A stretch of DNA of 64,000 nucleotides from a bacterium (Candidatus Blackallbacteria) CG13_big_fil_rev_8_21_14_2_50_49_14 (GCA_002783405.1 PFGG01000075.1:62001-126000), one strand, 5' to 3'. Positions 52,128 through 61,206 are shown, counted from the stretch's first letter. A program made the numbers and translations. Notes: generated by a model not told the origin, from the sequence alone.

Positions 52128-53311
52128 TTTTTAACGAAGCTCTCTACGGCGTTTTTCTACTCTTTTCAGTCGCTGTCTTTTTTCTGCTGCCCCTCAGTTG
52201 GCGGGCGGGCTGGCTGGCCCTGACCGGGCTGGTTTTTTATGGCTGGTATGGAGGGCCCTTTGTCTGGCTCTTTCTGGTAGAAGCCCTGCTGGTTTATGCC
52301 GCGATGCGCTTCTTTCGGGGACACAAACAGATTTTTGTCCTGTTTTTACTGCTCAGCATCGGAGTCTTGGTCGGCTTTAAATACCGCAATCTCTTGCTGG
52401 GAAGCTGGTATGAACTGCAACATGCCCTGAGCGGCAGCGGCGTACCCACACTTCAGCATTTTGTCTTTCCGCTGGCGATCTCGTTTTTCAGCTTTGAATT
52501 TATTCATTACCTGATCGACTGCCAGCGGGGCAAAATTGGCCCCCACCGTCTGCGCGATTATCTCGCTTTTATTCTGTTTTTTCCCACCATGGTGGCAGGG
52601 CCGATTAAACGTTTTCAGGATTTTGTGCCCAAGCTGAACCAAGCCCGCTTTGATTGGGAGCATCTGCGCATGGGGCTTTTGCGGATCGTGGTGGGCATGG
52701 GCAAAAAAATGGTGATCGCCGATTCTCTCGATCTCTGGGTACAGCCCTTGCTGTCTGAACATACAGCCCAATCTGCTTCGGGACTGACACTCTGGATTGC
52801 GCTTTTCGCCTATTCAGTCAAAATCTATACGGATTTTTCAGGTTATTCAGATATCGCAATCGGCTCTGCCCGTCTGTTTGGCATTGTGGTACCCGAAAAT
52901 TTCAATTGGCCCTATCTGCGCCGCAATATTGCAGAATTCTGGCGGCATTGGCATATCTCACTCAGCAGTTGGATCACCGACTATGTGTATATCTCGCTGG
53001 GCGGCTCACGGGTTCGCTTTCCCCGCCTGCTGCTCAACCTGGTTCTGGCCCTGGGAGTTTCGGGTATCTGGCATGGCGCAGAATGGCATTTTCTGGTCTG
53101 GGGACTTTACCACGGAATGATGCTGGCCTTGCACCGGATTTTCAGAGACAAAATCAGCCCCCGCCTGCCAGTTCTGAAACGCATAGATCGCTTTCTAAAA
53201 CCTGGCTATACACTGCTGACTTTTGTTTTGGTCACCCTGGGCTGGGGCCTGTTTATTATGCCCGTTTCACGTTTTGTGGGCCTTTTGCCCCGCCTGCTGG
53301 GCCTGAATTGA
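52124..53311 (+). CDS. MBOAT O-acyltransferase (AlgI/DltB type)
   Basis: A 395-residue polytopic membrane protein. RNIAEFWRHWHISLSSWITDY and the conserved His in SGIWHGAEWHF match the AlgI/DltB/PatA branch of MBOAT O-acyltransferases, which carry acyl groups across the membrane for cell-surface polymers. The overlap with the SGNH gene and the tiny gene that follows resemble dlt or alginate acetylation modules without their carrier-protein genes. Substrate polymer unknown; a glycan made by the window's glycosyltransferases is possible. Confidence 0.92.
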   Translation: MIFNEALYGVFLLFSVAVFFLLPLSWRAGWLALTGLVFYGWYGGPFVWLFLVEALLVYAAMRFFRGHKQIFVLFLLLSIGVLVGFKYRNLLLGSWYELQHALSGSGVPTLQHFVFPLAISFFSFEFIHYLIDCQRGKIGPHRLRDYLAFILFFPTMVAGPIKRFQDFVPKLNQARFDWEHLRMGLLRIVVGMGKKMVIADSLDLWVQPLLSEHTAQSASGLTLWIALFAYSVKIYTDFSGYSDIAIGSARLFGIVVPENFNWPYLRRNIAEFWRHWHISLSSWITDYVYISLGGSRVRFPRLLLNLVLALGVSGIWHGAEWHFLVWGLYHGMMLALHRIFRDKISPRLPVLKRIDRFLKPGYTLLTFVLVTLGWGLFIMPVSRFVGLLPRLLGLN

Positions 53312-53322
53312 AAGGAGAAGCC

Positions 53323-53433
53323 ATGTCTGAAGGATTACAAGATGCTTTACTGGGTACAGGAGCAGCACTGCTGCTGCTCCTGGCTCTGTTTTTTGCCAGC
53401 GGGGGCTCGAATTTTATCTATATCGATTTCTAA
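53323..53433 (+). CDS. 36-residue membrane micropeptide
   Basis: ATG with an ideal AAAGGAG 6-8 bases upstream, 11 bases after the MBOAT stop. The peptide is a short polar N-terminus, one hydrophobic helix rich in Leu/Ala, and a polar end with NFIYIDF. It probably sits in the membrane beside MBOAT, by analogy with the small DltX peptide of dlt operons, whose C-terminus also ends in an FIYF-type motif. The stop overlaps the convergent usp gene by four bases. Confidence 0.72.
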   Translation: MSEGLQDALLGTGAALLLLLALFFASGGSNFIYIDF

Positions 53434-54347
53434 ATTTCGCCGTCTACCAAGGCCTGAAAAAAGCCCAAGCTTTCGTTTTTCTTTTTGATCACCAGAACTG
53501 GCACCTTGAGATCAAGCTTGATCAGCTTTTCGGTCAAGCTGCCCAAAAACATAGCGGTAATATTGGTACGGCCTTTGGAACCGGCCACCAGCAGCTGACA
53601 ATCCAGATTTTTCAGCCAGTCCCGCATTAAATGAGATTTTTCATTTCCCTCGGCATCCGCAACATGGGTTTCAATCGTGTTGCCTGCTAAGGACAAATTC
53701 TGAATAAATTTCTGCATATCCTCTTCAGCATAGCGCTGCATATCGGCCGAAAAGGCCTCGTAGCTCATACCCGTTTTAGCATAGCCTGCGGGCACATCAA
53801 AAAGATTGAGCACATGAATTACATCCCCATCAACCACCGACGAGAGTTGGACAGCCGTTTCAAGCGCCTGACGGGAATGGGGGGAAAAGTCAGTGGGAAC
53901 CAAAATATGGCGAATATTCAAATCAAAGGTTTCGGGCACGAAAAGCACAGAACAAGGGGAGCGACGCGCCAGTTTTTCAGCCAGCAAATCGGGGTGCGAC
54001 TCATCGTCACGTTTGCCCACCACCATCAAATCGGCGAGTTTGACTTTGCTGTGATGTACCAGGGTATTCAACAATTCCCCTTCAAGCACATCGTATTCAA
54101 AATTAATTTTTTCGGGCAGGCTCAGGCATTGAGAGACAACTGCCTGCATCTGTTCCTGCAAGGTTTCATCCAAGGGTTGCAATTCTGGATGCTCACGCAA
54201 ATAGCTTTCCGGCAAGTCCAGCTTTTGGGCCACATGAATAAAATAGATCTTTTCAATGGGCAGGCTTTTACAGAGAAACTGGGTATAGGTCAAAACCTTT
54301 TCATCCAGAGAAGTTAAATCGAGCGCGACCGTCAGGCGTTTGATCAT
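53430..54347 (-). CDS. Tandem universal stress protein
   Basis: A 305-residue protein with two Usp domains. The second has an intact ATP-binding pattern (GSKGRTNITAMFLGS, the G-2x-G-9x-GS motif). The first is degenerate at this site (VVGKRDDESHPDLLAEKLARRS). UspA-type proteins aid stress survival. The ATG at 54347 gives the standard IKRLTVALD start of a Usp strand; longer in-frame starts add about 25 non-homologous residues. Convergent with the micropeptide gene. Confidence 0.88.
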   Translation of the reverse strand: MIKRLTVALDLTSLDEKVLTYTQFLCKSLPIEKIYFIHVAQKLDLPESYLREHPELQPLDETLQEQMQAVVSQCLSLPEKINFEYDVLEGELLNTLVHHSKVKLADLMVVGKRDDESHPDLLAEKLARRSPCSVLFVPETFDLNIRHILVPTDFSPHSRQALETAVQLSSVVDGDVIHVLNLFDVPAGYAKTGMSYEAFSADMQRYAEEDMQKFIQNLSLAGNTIETHVADAEGNEKSHLMRDWLKNLDCQLLVAGSKGRTNITAMFLGSLTEKLIKLDLKVPVLVIKKKNESLGFFQALVDGEI

Positions 54348-54425
54348 CTTGGAAAGCCACTTTCTATCAGGGTGCTGCCTATCATTGTAGCAAAATACCG
54401 TCTCATGCGCAGAAGGCTTCAAGAG

Positions 54426-54746
54426 CTAGTTTGCGCTAAAATGCAAAGCCAGCCAGATACAAACTGGTTGGCTGCTCGTATATTCCACGCGGTGCCGATG
54501 GTGGGCAGGAATCAAGAGCCAATCCCCAGTCTGAAGTTCCTGAATTTTGCCATTTTCGAAACGCAGATGCGCTTGCCCCTGCACCAGCAGGACCCATTCA
54601 TCCTGGGCCTGATCATACCATTCACCAGGGGGCGTGATCTGTCCCTGTGAAATAATCCGCTCAAGCTTGGCCCCGCCAAACGTGCAGAGAGTTTCAAACA
54701 GTTCGCTCTGTGGCAAAGGCTGGGGCAAATCAAAGAGATTTTTCAC
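54426..54746 (-). CDS. Cupin-domain protein
   Basis: A 106-residue single cupin. Motif 1-like GQITPPGEWYDQAQDEWVLLVQG and motif 2-like GDWLLIPAHHRHRVE include Glu, His and His positions that could bind a metal. This type is often annotated as phosphoribosylaminomethylimidazole-like or cupin 2 of unknown function. GTG at 54746 is the likely start, five bases after the stop of the PrcB-domain gene. Last gene of the anmK-PrcB-cupin run. Confidence 0.83.
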   Translation of the reverse strand: MKNLFDLPQPLPQSELFETLCTFGGAKLERIISQGQITPPGEWYDQAQDEWVLLVQGQAHLRFENGKIQELQTGDWLLIPAHHRHRVEYTSSQPVCIWLALHFSAN

Positions 54747-54750
54747 TGCT

Positions 54751-55572
54751 CTATTTTTTAATAAATTCAGGATAAGCCTCTGATTGCGGAATCGCAATCA
54801 GATGGGCTGGAGCGGTCAGAATCTGAATCGTCATACTGCCTTCAGGGGGCTCCGATTCTGAATAGCTGATTTTGAGTTCTTCACCCACTTGCTCAACCTG
54901 CTCAATCGTCACGGCATAGCCACCGGTACTGCGTTCACCCATAAAAATGGCAACGACCATTTCTGAATGAAAATCTACTTCGGGCAGCTGCTCTAAGGAA
55001 CCATTGTGCTCTTTCCAAAGCTGGCGGAAGGTTTCCTGATCGCGGGCAATCACAAAGCGGGGCTCAGTAACACGGCTGTTGCTGACACGGGAAAGGGTTC
55101 GCATAGAGATAAGATCCTTTTTTTGAAGTGATGGGGCGGGCGCATCGGCATTGACAAAGTGCACGGGCAAATTTTGCCCCCTGGGAAGGATGACAAAGCA
55201 GGCCGGAGCTGTGAGTACCATGGGCACCAGCTGATTGCGGGCCGGTTTGGTTTCGCGGTAACGCACTTCCAGCGCCTCTCCCTGCTGGAGAATCTCAGCA
55301 ATCTGCACCTGGTAACCCGCCGTGGCCCGTTTGCCTAAAAAAACCGCGACAACGCGATCCTGTTTAAAATCAACACGGGGCAACTGCTCAAGACTGCCCT
55401 GATGCTCTTTCCAGAGTTCCTGCCAGGCTTCGGGGGTCTCAACCACAGCCGTGCGAAAAGTTAAAATCTGGCTGTGCACCGCCTGTTGCAAGGGCGTAAA
55501 CCCCTGTGTCTGGGCCACAACAGGTAAATTCAGACCCAACAGCAGGGTCAGCAGCAAAAGTTTAGATTTCAT
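54751..55572 (-). CDS. Secreted tandem PrcB-domain protein
   Basis: A 273-residue protein with a cleavable signal peptide (cut near VVAQ) and two copies of a PrcB C-terminal-like domain (about 40-140 and 170-265). Each has a W.(E)LWKEH..SLEQLP motif and an (R/K)(A/S)T(A/G)GY motif. The two halves are clearly duplicates of each other. PrcB is the lipoprotein subunit of the dentilisin protease complex. It overlaps anmK by four bases, so the two are translated together. Confidence 0.82.
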   Translation of the reverse strand: MKSKLLLLTLLLGLNLPVVAQTQGFTPLQQAVHSQILTFRTAVVETPEAWQELWKEHQGSLEQLPRVDFKQDRVVAVFLGKRATAGYQVQIAEILQQGEALEVRYRETKPARNQLVPMVLTAPACFVILPRGQNLPVHFVNADAPAPSLQKKDLISMRTLSRVSNSRVTEPRFVIARDQETFRQLWKEHNGSLEQLPEVDFHSEMVVAIFMGERSTGGYAVTIEQVEQVGEELKISYSESEPPEGSMTIQILTAPAHLIAIPQSEAYPEFIKK

Positions 55573-56774
55573 GCTTGAAAGACCTTCTTCATCAGCTTCA
55601 AATAATTGCGACCCGGTTGAATTTTGCCCATTACCGTGCTGCCACGGGCCCCTGTCACAGCGGGCAGATTATTCGGCAAACCCATCAAACAGGTATAGGC
55701 CAGACAGGCAAAGGCAAAGGCTTCCTTGGCATCTGAAGAGAGGCCAAAATGTTCAAGCGGCAAGACTTTCACCGGCTTCATCAAATCAGCCAGCATCTGC
55801 ATCAGGGTCAAATTATGTACACCGCCCCCGCTGACCACAAAGCGTTCAGGGAATTCTGGCAGAAACCGGCGGCAGGCCTGCTCAATGCTGTGGGCGGTTA
55901 AGGCCGTGGCCGTGGCCAAGAGGTCAGCAGGGGCCAAGTCCAAAGCTTCTCCACGGGCTAAAAACCAAGCCGTATAGGCATCGCCAAAGATTTCGCGCCC
56001 CGTCGATTTGGGCGGCACTTCCTGAAAATAAGGCTGCTGCAAAGCTTCCTGCAAAAGCGCGTCGGATAAAACCCCCTGGGCGGCCCAAGCCCCTCCCAAA
56101 TCCCAGAGTTCCTGCCCCTGGCTGAGATGGCGGGTCAGACTGTCAATCAGCATATTGCCCGGCCCGGTATCAAACGCCAGCATTTCACCCGCGCGGCCCA
56201 ACCAGGTGAGATTGGCAATGCCGCCAATATTTTGCAGGCAGACCGATTGCTGGGGATCTTGAAAAATCAGGGTATCGACATAGGGCACCAGCGGCGCCCC
56301 TTGCCCCCCCAAGGCCATATCCGCAGGGCGGAAATCAGCCACGGTGGTCAGGCCGGTCATTTCAGCAATCATAGCGGCATCGCCCAATTGCAGCGTGGAA
56401 GCAATTTCGCCCACGCCCGGCGGCAAATGAAAGAGGGTTTGACCATGGGAGCCGATCAAATCAATCTGATCACAGAGCAGCTGATTGGTCTTGCAAAATT
56501 CAGCAATGCTCTGACCAAACCAGGCGCCAATCTGCATATTTAATTCACAGAGTTCATCAACCCGGCTGGTTTCGGGCTGCATATTGCGCAAAAGCCGGAC
56601 CCGCAAATCGGCAGGCATGGGAAAGGTATCAAAGGCCAGAATCTCATACTGCAAACGCTGATCCCAGGCCAGGTCGCAGAGACAGAGATCCACGCCATCG
56701 AGCGAGGTGCCCGACATCAATCCCAAAACCTTGAGGCTGGGACGGGAAAGTGCATCTGAAAAAGTGTTTGACAT
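55569..56774 (-). CDS. anmK: Anhydro-N-acetylmuramic acid kinase
   Basis: A 401-residue kinase of the ASKHA fold. Hallmarks: LGLMSGTSLDGVDL at the start, SHGQTLFH, NIGGIANLTWL, DTGPGNMLID and VSGGGVHNL. It phosphorylates and opens anhydro-MurNAc to MurNAc-6-phosphate in murein recycling. Length is slightly above the usual 370. TACAAT ends seven bases before the ATG, so transcription may start very close to the start codon. It is divergent from the SulP gene and overlaps the PrcB gene downstream. Confidence 0.96.
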   Translation of the reverse strand: MSNTFSDALSRPSLKVLGLMSGTSLDGVDLCLCDLAWDQRLQYEILAFDTFPMPADLRVRLLRNMQPETSRVDELCELNMQIGAWFGQSIAEFCKTNQLLCDQIDLIGSHGQTLFHLPPGVGEIASTLQLGDAAMIAEMTGLTTVADFRPADMALGGQGAPLVPYVDTLIFQDPQQSVCLQNIGGIANLTWLGRAGEMLAFDTGPGNMLIDSLTRHLSQGQELWDLGGAWAAQGVLSDALLQEALQQPYFQEVPPKSTGREIFGDAYTAWFLARGEALDLAPADLLATATALTAHSIEQACRRFLPEFPERFVVSGGGVHNLTLMQMLADLMKPVKVLPLEHFGLSSDAKEAFAFACLAYTCLMGLPNNLPAVTGARGSTVMGKIQPGRNYLKLMKKVFQA

Positions 56775-56862
56775 AGCCCCTATTGTACCCTCTGCACAGG
56801 CCAGCGGGTAGCCTCTTTTGGGATTCCGTCAGGTGCTGGCTCCCCTTGAAAAGTACAGTCCC

Positions 56863-56893
56863 CACAGGCGAAAGCCCTGTGAGCAGGTATAAT
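56863..56893 (+). promoter_or_regulatory. SulP promoter with inverted repeat
   Basis: A perfect -10 TATAAT (56888-56893) and an inverted repeat CACAGG-CGAAAGC-CCTGTG (56863-56881) covering the -35 region, about 25-50 bases before the ATG. AAGGA lies about 10 bases before the ATG. The repeat may be an operator. Confidence 0.5.
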
Positions 56894-56916
56894 AAAAGCC
56901 AAGGAATAAACTCAGT

Positions 56917-59115
56917 ATGCAGATTCAAAACAAAGGTTGGGCCGGAGATTTCTGGGGCGGTCTGGCGGCCATGTTGGTAGCGCTTCCCGCAGCCATCGCC
57001 TTTGGTGTGACCATTTTTTCTGCTGTGGGCGCATCCTTTGGGGCCCAGGGCGCGCTGGCCGGAATTTTGGGGGCCGTGGCGATCGGTTTGGTCGCTGCTT
57101 TTTTTGGCGGGGCTCCCCGCCTGATCTCAGCCCCCTGTGCACCCGCTGCCGCAGTTCTGACAGCCTTTGCCCTGGAGCAGAGCAGTAAGCATACAGACCC
57201 CTTGCGAATTCTATTGATGATGACCCTGATCGGCCTGCTGGCCGGTCTGCTTCAGGTGATTTTTGGCGTTTTGCGTTTGGGCCGCCTGATCAAATACATG
57301 CCTTACCCGGTCGTCAGTGGCTATCTCAGCGGGGTGGGTCTGGTGATCATTCTCAGCCAGGTGCCCAAATTTTTAGGGGCCCCCAAGGGCAGCGAACTGC
57401 AGGAAGCCATCCTGCATCCTGCCCATTGGCATTGGCAGAGCATTGCTGTGGGCCTGGTAACAGCCGGGGTGATGCTGCTGGCCCCCAAGCTCACCAAAGC
57501 GGTGCCAGCTGTAATTCTGGCTCTGGCCGCAGGGATTCTCACCTATTTCGGTCTGGGTCTGGTAGACCCTGCCCTCTGGGTTTTGCAGGGCAATGTGCTG
57601 GTGGTGGGACCTGCCGCCGGAAGCAATGTTGGTTTTCTCTCTGCCTTTCTGACACGCTGGCAGGCCATTGCAGCCTTTGAACCCACTCAACTCAAAGATT
57701 TATTGGTGCCAGCTACCACTCTGGCTGTTCTGCTCTCGATTGATACCCTTAAAACCTGCGTGGTGCTGGATTCTTTAACCCGTACCCGGCACAATTCCAA
57801 CCGGGAACTGATCGGGCAGGGCCTGGGCAATCTCTGCTCGGGTGCTTTGGGTGGAATTCCCGGTGCAGGCACGATGGGAGCCACTTTGGTGAATATTTCC
57901 AGTGGCGCACACAGCCGTTTTTCAGGCATTTTTGAGGGTGGTTTTTCCCTGGCTGCCATGCTGGCCCTGGGGGCCTTGATTGCCTGGGTGCCGATTGCAG
58001 CCCTGGCCGCCATTTTGATCATTATTGGCGTGCGCATGTTCGACCGCAAAAGCCTGCATCTGCTCAAATCGCGCTCCACGATTCTCGATTTTGTGGTGAT
58101 TCTTGCCGTGGTGCTGGTGGCCGAAACCATCAGCCTGATCGCGGCTTCAGCCGTTGGCATTGGCCTTGCCATTTTTCTGTTTATCCGCGAACAAGTACAC
58201 AGTTCCAACCTACGCCGCAAAAGCTATGGCAACCAAATGTTTTCCAAACAGATTCGCCTGCCCGAAGAACGCCAGATTCTTGAAGCCCAGGGCCAGCAAA
58301 CGGTGATCTTTGAACTGCAGGGCAGTTTGTTTTTTGGCACCACCGATCAGCTCTATACCGCTCTGGAACCCGACCTCAAAACCTGCAAATACATGATTCT
58401 GGACATGCGCCGGCTGCAATCCTTTGACGTGACCGCCGCGCATATGCTGGAGCTGATTGCGGATATTCTTGCCGAACAGGGTGCCCAGCTGATTTTCACA
58501 CATTTTCCCCGCAGTGTGCCCACCGGCCAGGATCTTGAAGAATATTTTACCGAGGTGGGCCTGGTCAAAGAAGAAAGTCCTACCCGTATTTTTGCCGAGC
58601 TGGATGCCGCCCTGGAATGGGTCGAAAACCAGATTTTGGATGAAGCCCGTATCGAGCAACCCACTGAAAAACCCTTGGAACTGCGCGAAATGGATCTGTT
58701 CAAAGGCCGCAAAGAAACCACAATTGCCGCCCTCGAAGCCTGCATGCAAAGCCTGGCCTTTAAACCCGGAGAGCGGATCTTCGCACGGGGTGAGCAGGGC
58801 GATGAACTCTTTCTGATCCGGCGCGGAGCCGTGCGGATTGAACTGCCGATAGAAGCCGAACAGAAACACCATATTGCCAGCTTTGGACGGGGTGACTTTT
58901 TTGGTGAAATGTCATTTTTAGACCAGCAGGAACGCTCAGCCGATGCCGTGGCCTCAGAAGAAACTGAGCTTTATGTACTTTCACGCCAGGATTTTGATCG
59001 CTTTGCCGATGAGCACCACAAACTGGCGGCCAATCTGCTCGAGGGCCTGGCCCGCGTGCTCTCGATTCGCCTGCGCGATACCAATAAAGAACTGCGGGCC
59101 CTGCAAGCCAGTTAA
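56917..59115 (+). CDS. SulP transporter with STAS and cyclic-nucleotide-binding domains
   Basis: A 732-residue protein. The SulP membrane domain (about 1-410) is typical of sulfate/bicarbonate anion transporters. A STAS domain (about 455-575) carries MILDMRRLQSFDVTAAHML. A cNMP-binding domain (about 605-725) has LFLIRRGAVRI and the phosphate-binding cassette FGEMSFLDQQERSADA with its Arg. The fusion suggests control of anion uptake by cAMP, cGMP or another nucleotide. The stop overlaps the convergent DUF3365 gene by four bases. Confidence 0.93.
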   Translation: MQIQNKGWAGDFWGGLAAMLVALPAAIAFGVTIFSAVGASFGAQGALAGILGAVAIGLVAAFFGGAPRLISAPCAPAAAVLTAFALEQSSKHTDPLRILLMMTLIGLLAGLLQVIFGVLRLGRLIKYMPYPVVSGYLSGVGLVIILSQVPKFLGAPKGSELQEAILHPAHWHWQSIAVGLVTAGVMLLAPKLTKAVPAVILALAAGILTYFGLGLVDPALWVLQGNVLVVGPAAGSNVGFLSAFLTRWQAIAAFEPTQLKDLLVPATTLAVLLSIDTLKTCVVLDSLTRTRHNSNRELIGQGLGNLCSGALGGIPGAGTMGATLVNISSGAHSRFSGIFEGGFSLAAMLALGALIAWVPIAALAAILIIIGVRMFDRKSLHLLKSRSTILDFVVILAVVLVAETISLIAASAVGIGLAIFLFIREQVHSSNLRRKSYGNQMFSKQIRLPEERQILEAQGQQTVIFELQGSLFFGTTDQLYTALEPDLKTCKYMILDMRRLQSFDVTAAHMLELIADILAEQGAQLIFTHFPRSVPTGQDLEEYFTEVGLVKEESPTRIFAELDAALEWVENQILDEARIEQPTEKPLELREMDLFKGRKETTIAALEACMQSLAFKPGERIFARGEQGDELFLIRRGAVRIELPIEAEQKHHIASFGRGDFFGEMSFLDQQERSADAVASEETELYVLSRQDFDRFADEHHKLAANLLEGLARVLSIRLRDTNKELRALQAS

Positions 59116-59678
59116 AGCTGGGGTTCCAGGGTCAGAACGTGCCGAACAGTGACTGCCCCGCGCAAATCGCCCTCATGGTAACCTGTGGCCTGATCTTGGG
59201 GATAATATTTTTTCAAAAGGGCCTGCACCTCGGGCTTGATTTTTTCGGCTGGCCCATGGCATTGTAAACAGACAGCCTGAATCTTCAAGGGCTTGAGATA
59301 GCGTAAAACCTGCTTTTGCCCTTCCTGTACCACTTCAAAATGCTCTTCGGGAATTGCAGTCGGATTTTGGCTCCATTGCTCCAGCACTTTTTGTTCATAG
59401 GCATCGGGCTGATTCTGCGGGTTGCGGCTGCGCAGTGAAACCCTGCGGATTTCAACCCCTTCTGTTTCTGCGATTTGGGCGGCAATGCCTGGAGCCACCT
59501 GGTGACAGACCTCAACCGCTGCTGCGGGGCCTTGGCTTTGCAAGGCGGCTTTGAGAGTGCTTTGCAATTGGGTCAGCAAAGCGCCAGCCGCAGAGCGAAC
59601 CTGCTTCAGTTCAGATTCGGGGGGATGTGCCGCCCCCATCAATAAAATCAGGAGTGAAAGCCAAGCTGTTTTTTTCAT
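59112..59678 (-). CDS. DUF3365 (Tll0287-like) haem protein
   Basis: A 188-residue secreted protein. A signal peptide is followed by a DUF3365 domain with a single c-type haem motif CLQCH (near residue 138) and the RRVSLRSRNPQNQPDAYE signature. Tll0287-type proteins are periplasmic or thylakoid haem proteins proposed as redox sensors. GGAGG lies about 8 bases before the ATG. Upstream a -10 TATACT is seen. The 299-base gap to the next gene otherwise shows nothing. Confidence 0.88.
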   Translation of the reverse strand: MKKTAWLSLLILLMGAAHPPESELKQVRSAAGALLTQLQSTLKAALQSQGPAAAVEVCHQVAPGIAAQIAETEGVEIRRVSLRSRNPQNQPDAYEQKVLEQWSQNPTAIPEEHFEVVQEGQKQVLRYLKPLKIQAVCLQCHGPAEKIKPEVQALLKKYYPQDQATGYHEGDLRGAVTVRHVLTLEPQL

Positions 59679-59901
59679 GTCAACGCCCTCCGTCTCTATA
59701 CAATACAGTATACCCTATAGACCTGTATCATAATCAAACAGACCTAAAAAAGAGATCTGTGCTTCTGTTATAAAATTGTTATATTGTATTAATTGCCAAA
59801 ATCAAGCTCTGTCTTCAAAAAATAAATCTTTTTACAGCTCAAACACATTTTTATGGACTTAAATTATGACAATGTCATCGGAATATTACAAAAACAAAAG
59901 A

Positions 59902-59929
59902 TTGACAATCGCTTTTGAAATGATATCCT
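59902..59929 (+). promoter_or_regulatory. Promoter of the lipoprotein gene at 59978
   Basis: A perfect -35 TTGACA (59902-59907) and -10 TATCCT (59924-59929) with 16-base spacing, start near 59936. Confidence 0.65.
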
Positions 59930-59977
59930 AATTTCAGCAAGTAAAAGCAAGCGATTGAAGGGCCCTGGTTTAAACCC

Positions 59978-61096
59978 ATGAAAATCCAGAAATTCGATGC
60001 TGGTATGTTTATGAGAAAAAGCATCCAGCTTCTGCTCATCTGTTCTCTGCTGGGAATGGTACTGTCGAGCTGTAGCCCTGTGGCCAGCTCAGGAACCGTC
60101 AGAAAGAAATACAAGCAGGATATCAACCGGGTGCAGTGGTCACCGGATGGACAGTTCTTGGTTTTTGAATACAGCAATAATATAGATCCTGGCCATTCAT
60201 ACGCGAAAGAACAGACTTACGCATATCAATACAAATTCAACACAAAAAATATTAATCTAATTAACAGTTATGGTTACGCGTGTTTTTATACATCTTCCAA
60301 GCCAACAATTTCCTACTTGAGATCACAAACTAATCCATATACTTTATACGAATCTGATTTGGAAGGAAATGAAAAAGTTGTTTCACTACAAAAGCCTATT
60401 GAATATCCCCAGGGTCTTAAATACATGGATCCAGCACAAATCATATTATTTGAAAATGTTGGACCAAAAAATAGACTTTTAAAACTCAATCGCTCAACCC
60501 AAGAAATCACGCCCATCGAGCCAGACGAATCCGTACAAAAGTTTATCCAGGAGGAAAAAATTTCTGATTACGAGATTAAGCATGTCTTTGAAAGAAATGG
60601 CATACTGCGACTGGTTTTACAGGCCAGCCACAAGGTTGAAGGCTTACCCGCCAATGAACACCCTCCGGTGACCTATGCCACGGCTTTGCTTCAAGAGAGT
60701 AAAATCACCCAAATTGAAAAACTCTATCACCTTGAAAAGCCTTTTGGCGTAGATGTGTTTTTCTGGGGGCTCTCTCCAGACAATAAGCTGATCTTTGGCA
60801 CCGTTAAAAATTTACCCCCTCTGGAATACTTTGAATATGACTATGAAAAACACCAGCGCAACCCACGGCCTGACCTGAATAAAATCAATGACCACCTCAA
60901 AGACGGCCGCATTCTGAAACCCGAAGCGTTTTCGCCAGATTTCACCAAACTTGTGTATATTCTGGCTCGCTCAGAAGACAGAGATAAAAATCCAATTCGG
61001 GATTTTATCTTGCTTGATCTCAAAACAGGCAAAGAAGAAACACTTTTTAATATCAACACCACATTTCCCAAGGGCGATTTTACATGGAGTTATTAA
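59978..61096 (+). CDS. WD40-like propeller lipoprotein
   Basis: A 372-residue protein with a lipobox LSSC after a hydrophobic signal segment. The mature part looks like a TolB/DPP4-type beta-propeller: RVQWSPDGQFLVFE near the start and the repeated AFSPDFTKLVYI, ISYLRS and FFWGLSPDNKLIF strand motifs. It is probably a periplasmic or surface binding protein. An ATG at 60011 would also give a good signal peptide and may be the true start. The first half is AT-richer than the second. Confidence 0.78.
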   Translation: MKIQKFDAGMFMRKSIQLLLICSLLGMVLSSCSPVASSGTVRKKYKQDINRVQWSPDGQFLVFEYSNNIDPGHSYAKEQTYAYQYKFNTKNINLINSYGYACFYTSSKPTISYLRSQTNPYTLYESDLEGNEKVVSLQKPIEYPQGLKYMDPAQIILFENVGPKNRLLKLNRSTQEITPIEPDESVQKFIQEEKISDYEIKHVFERNGILRLVLQASHKVEGLPANEHPPVTYATALLQESKITQIEKLYHLEKPFGVDVFFWGLSPDNKLIFGTVKNLPPLEYFEYDYEKHQRNPRPDLNKINDHLKDGRILKPEAFSPDFTKLVYILARSEDRDKNPIRDFILLDLKTGKEETLFNINTTFPKGDFTWSY

Positions 61097-61119
61097 GAAA
61101 ACAGGCTATAGCCTTTAGC

Positions 61120-61206
61120 ATGAAAAAAAGTGTCTCCAGACAGATTCTCGGCCTGGCCCTTGCAATCGCTGCTGCCGGTCTGAGCAGTTGTGGGCCTGCT
61201 GGTTAA
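61120..61206 (+). CDS. 28-residue mini lipoprotein
   Basis: ATG at 61120 opens a frame that reads as a full signal peptide (MKKSVSRQILGLALAIAAAGL) with lipobox LSSC, then only GPAG before a TAA. The mature peptide would be a lipidated pentapeptide, like an entericidin-type or lysis peptide, or the remnant of a truncated lipoprotein gene. The stop overlaps the convergent SNF2 stop. Confidence 0.55.
   Translation: MKKSVSRQILGLALAIAAAGLSSCGPAG

Noticed and set aside
58210-58872. Minus-strand open frame of about 220 codons
   Set aside because: Antisense to the STAS/cNMP region of the SulP gene, which has clear domain motifs.
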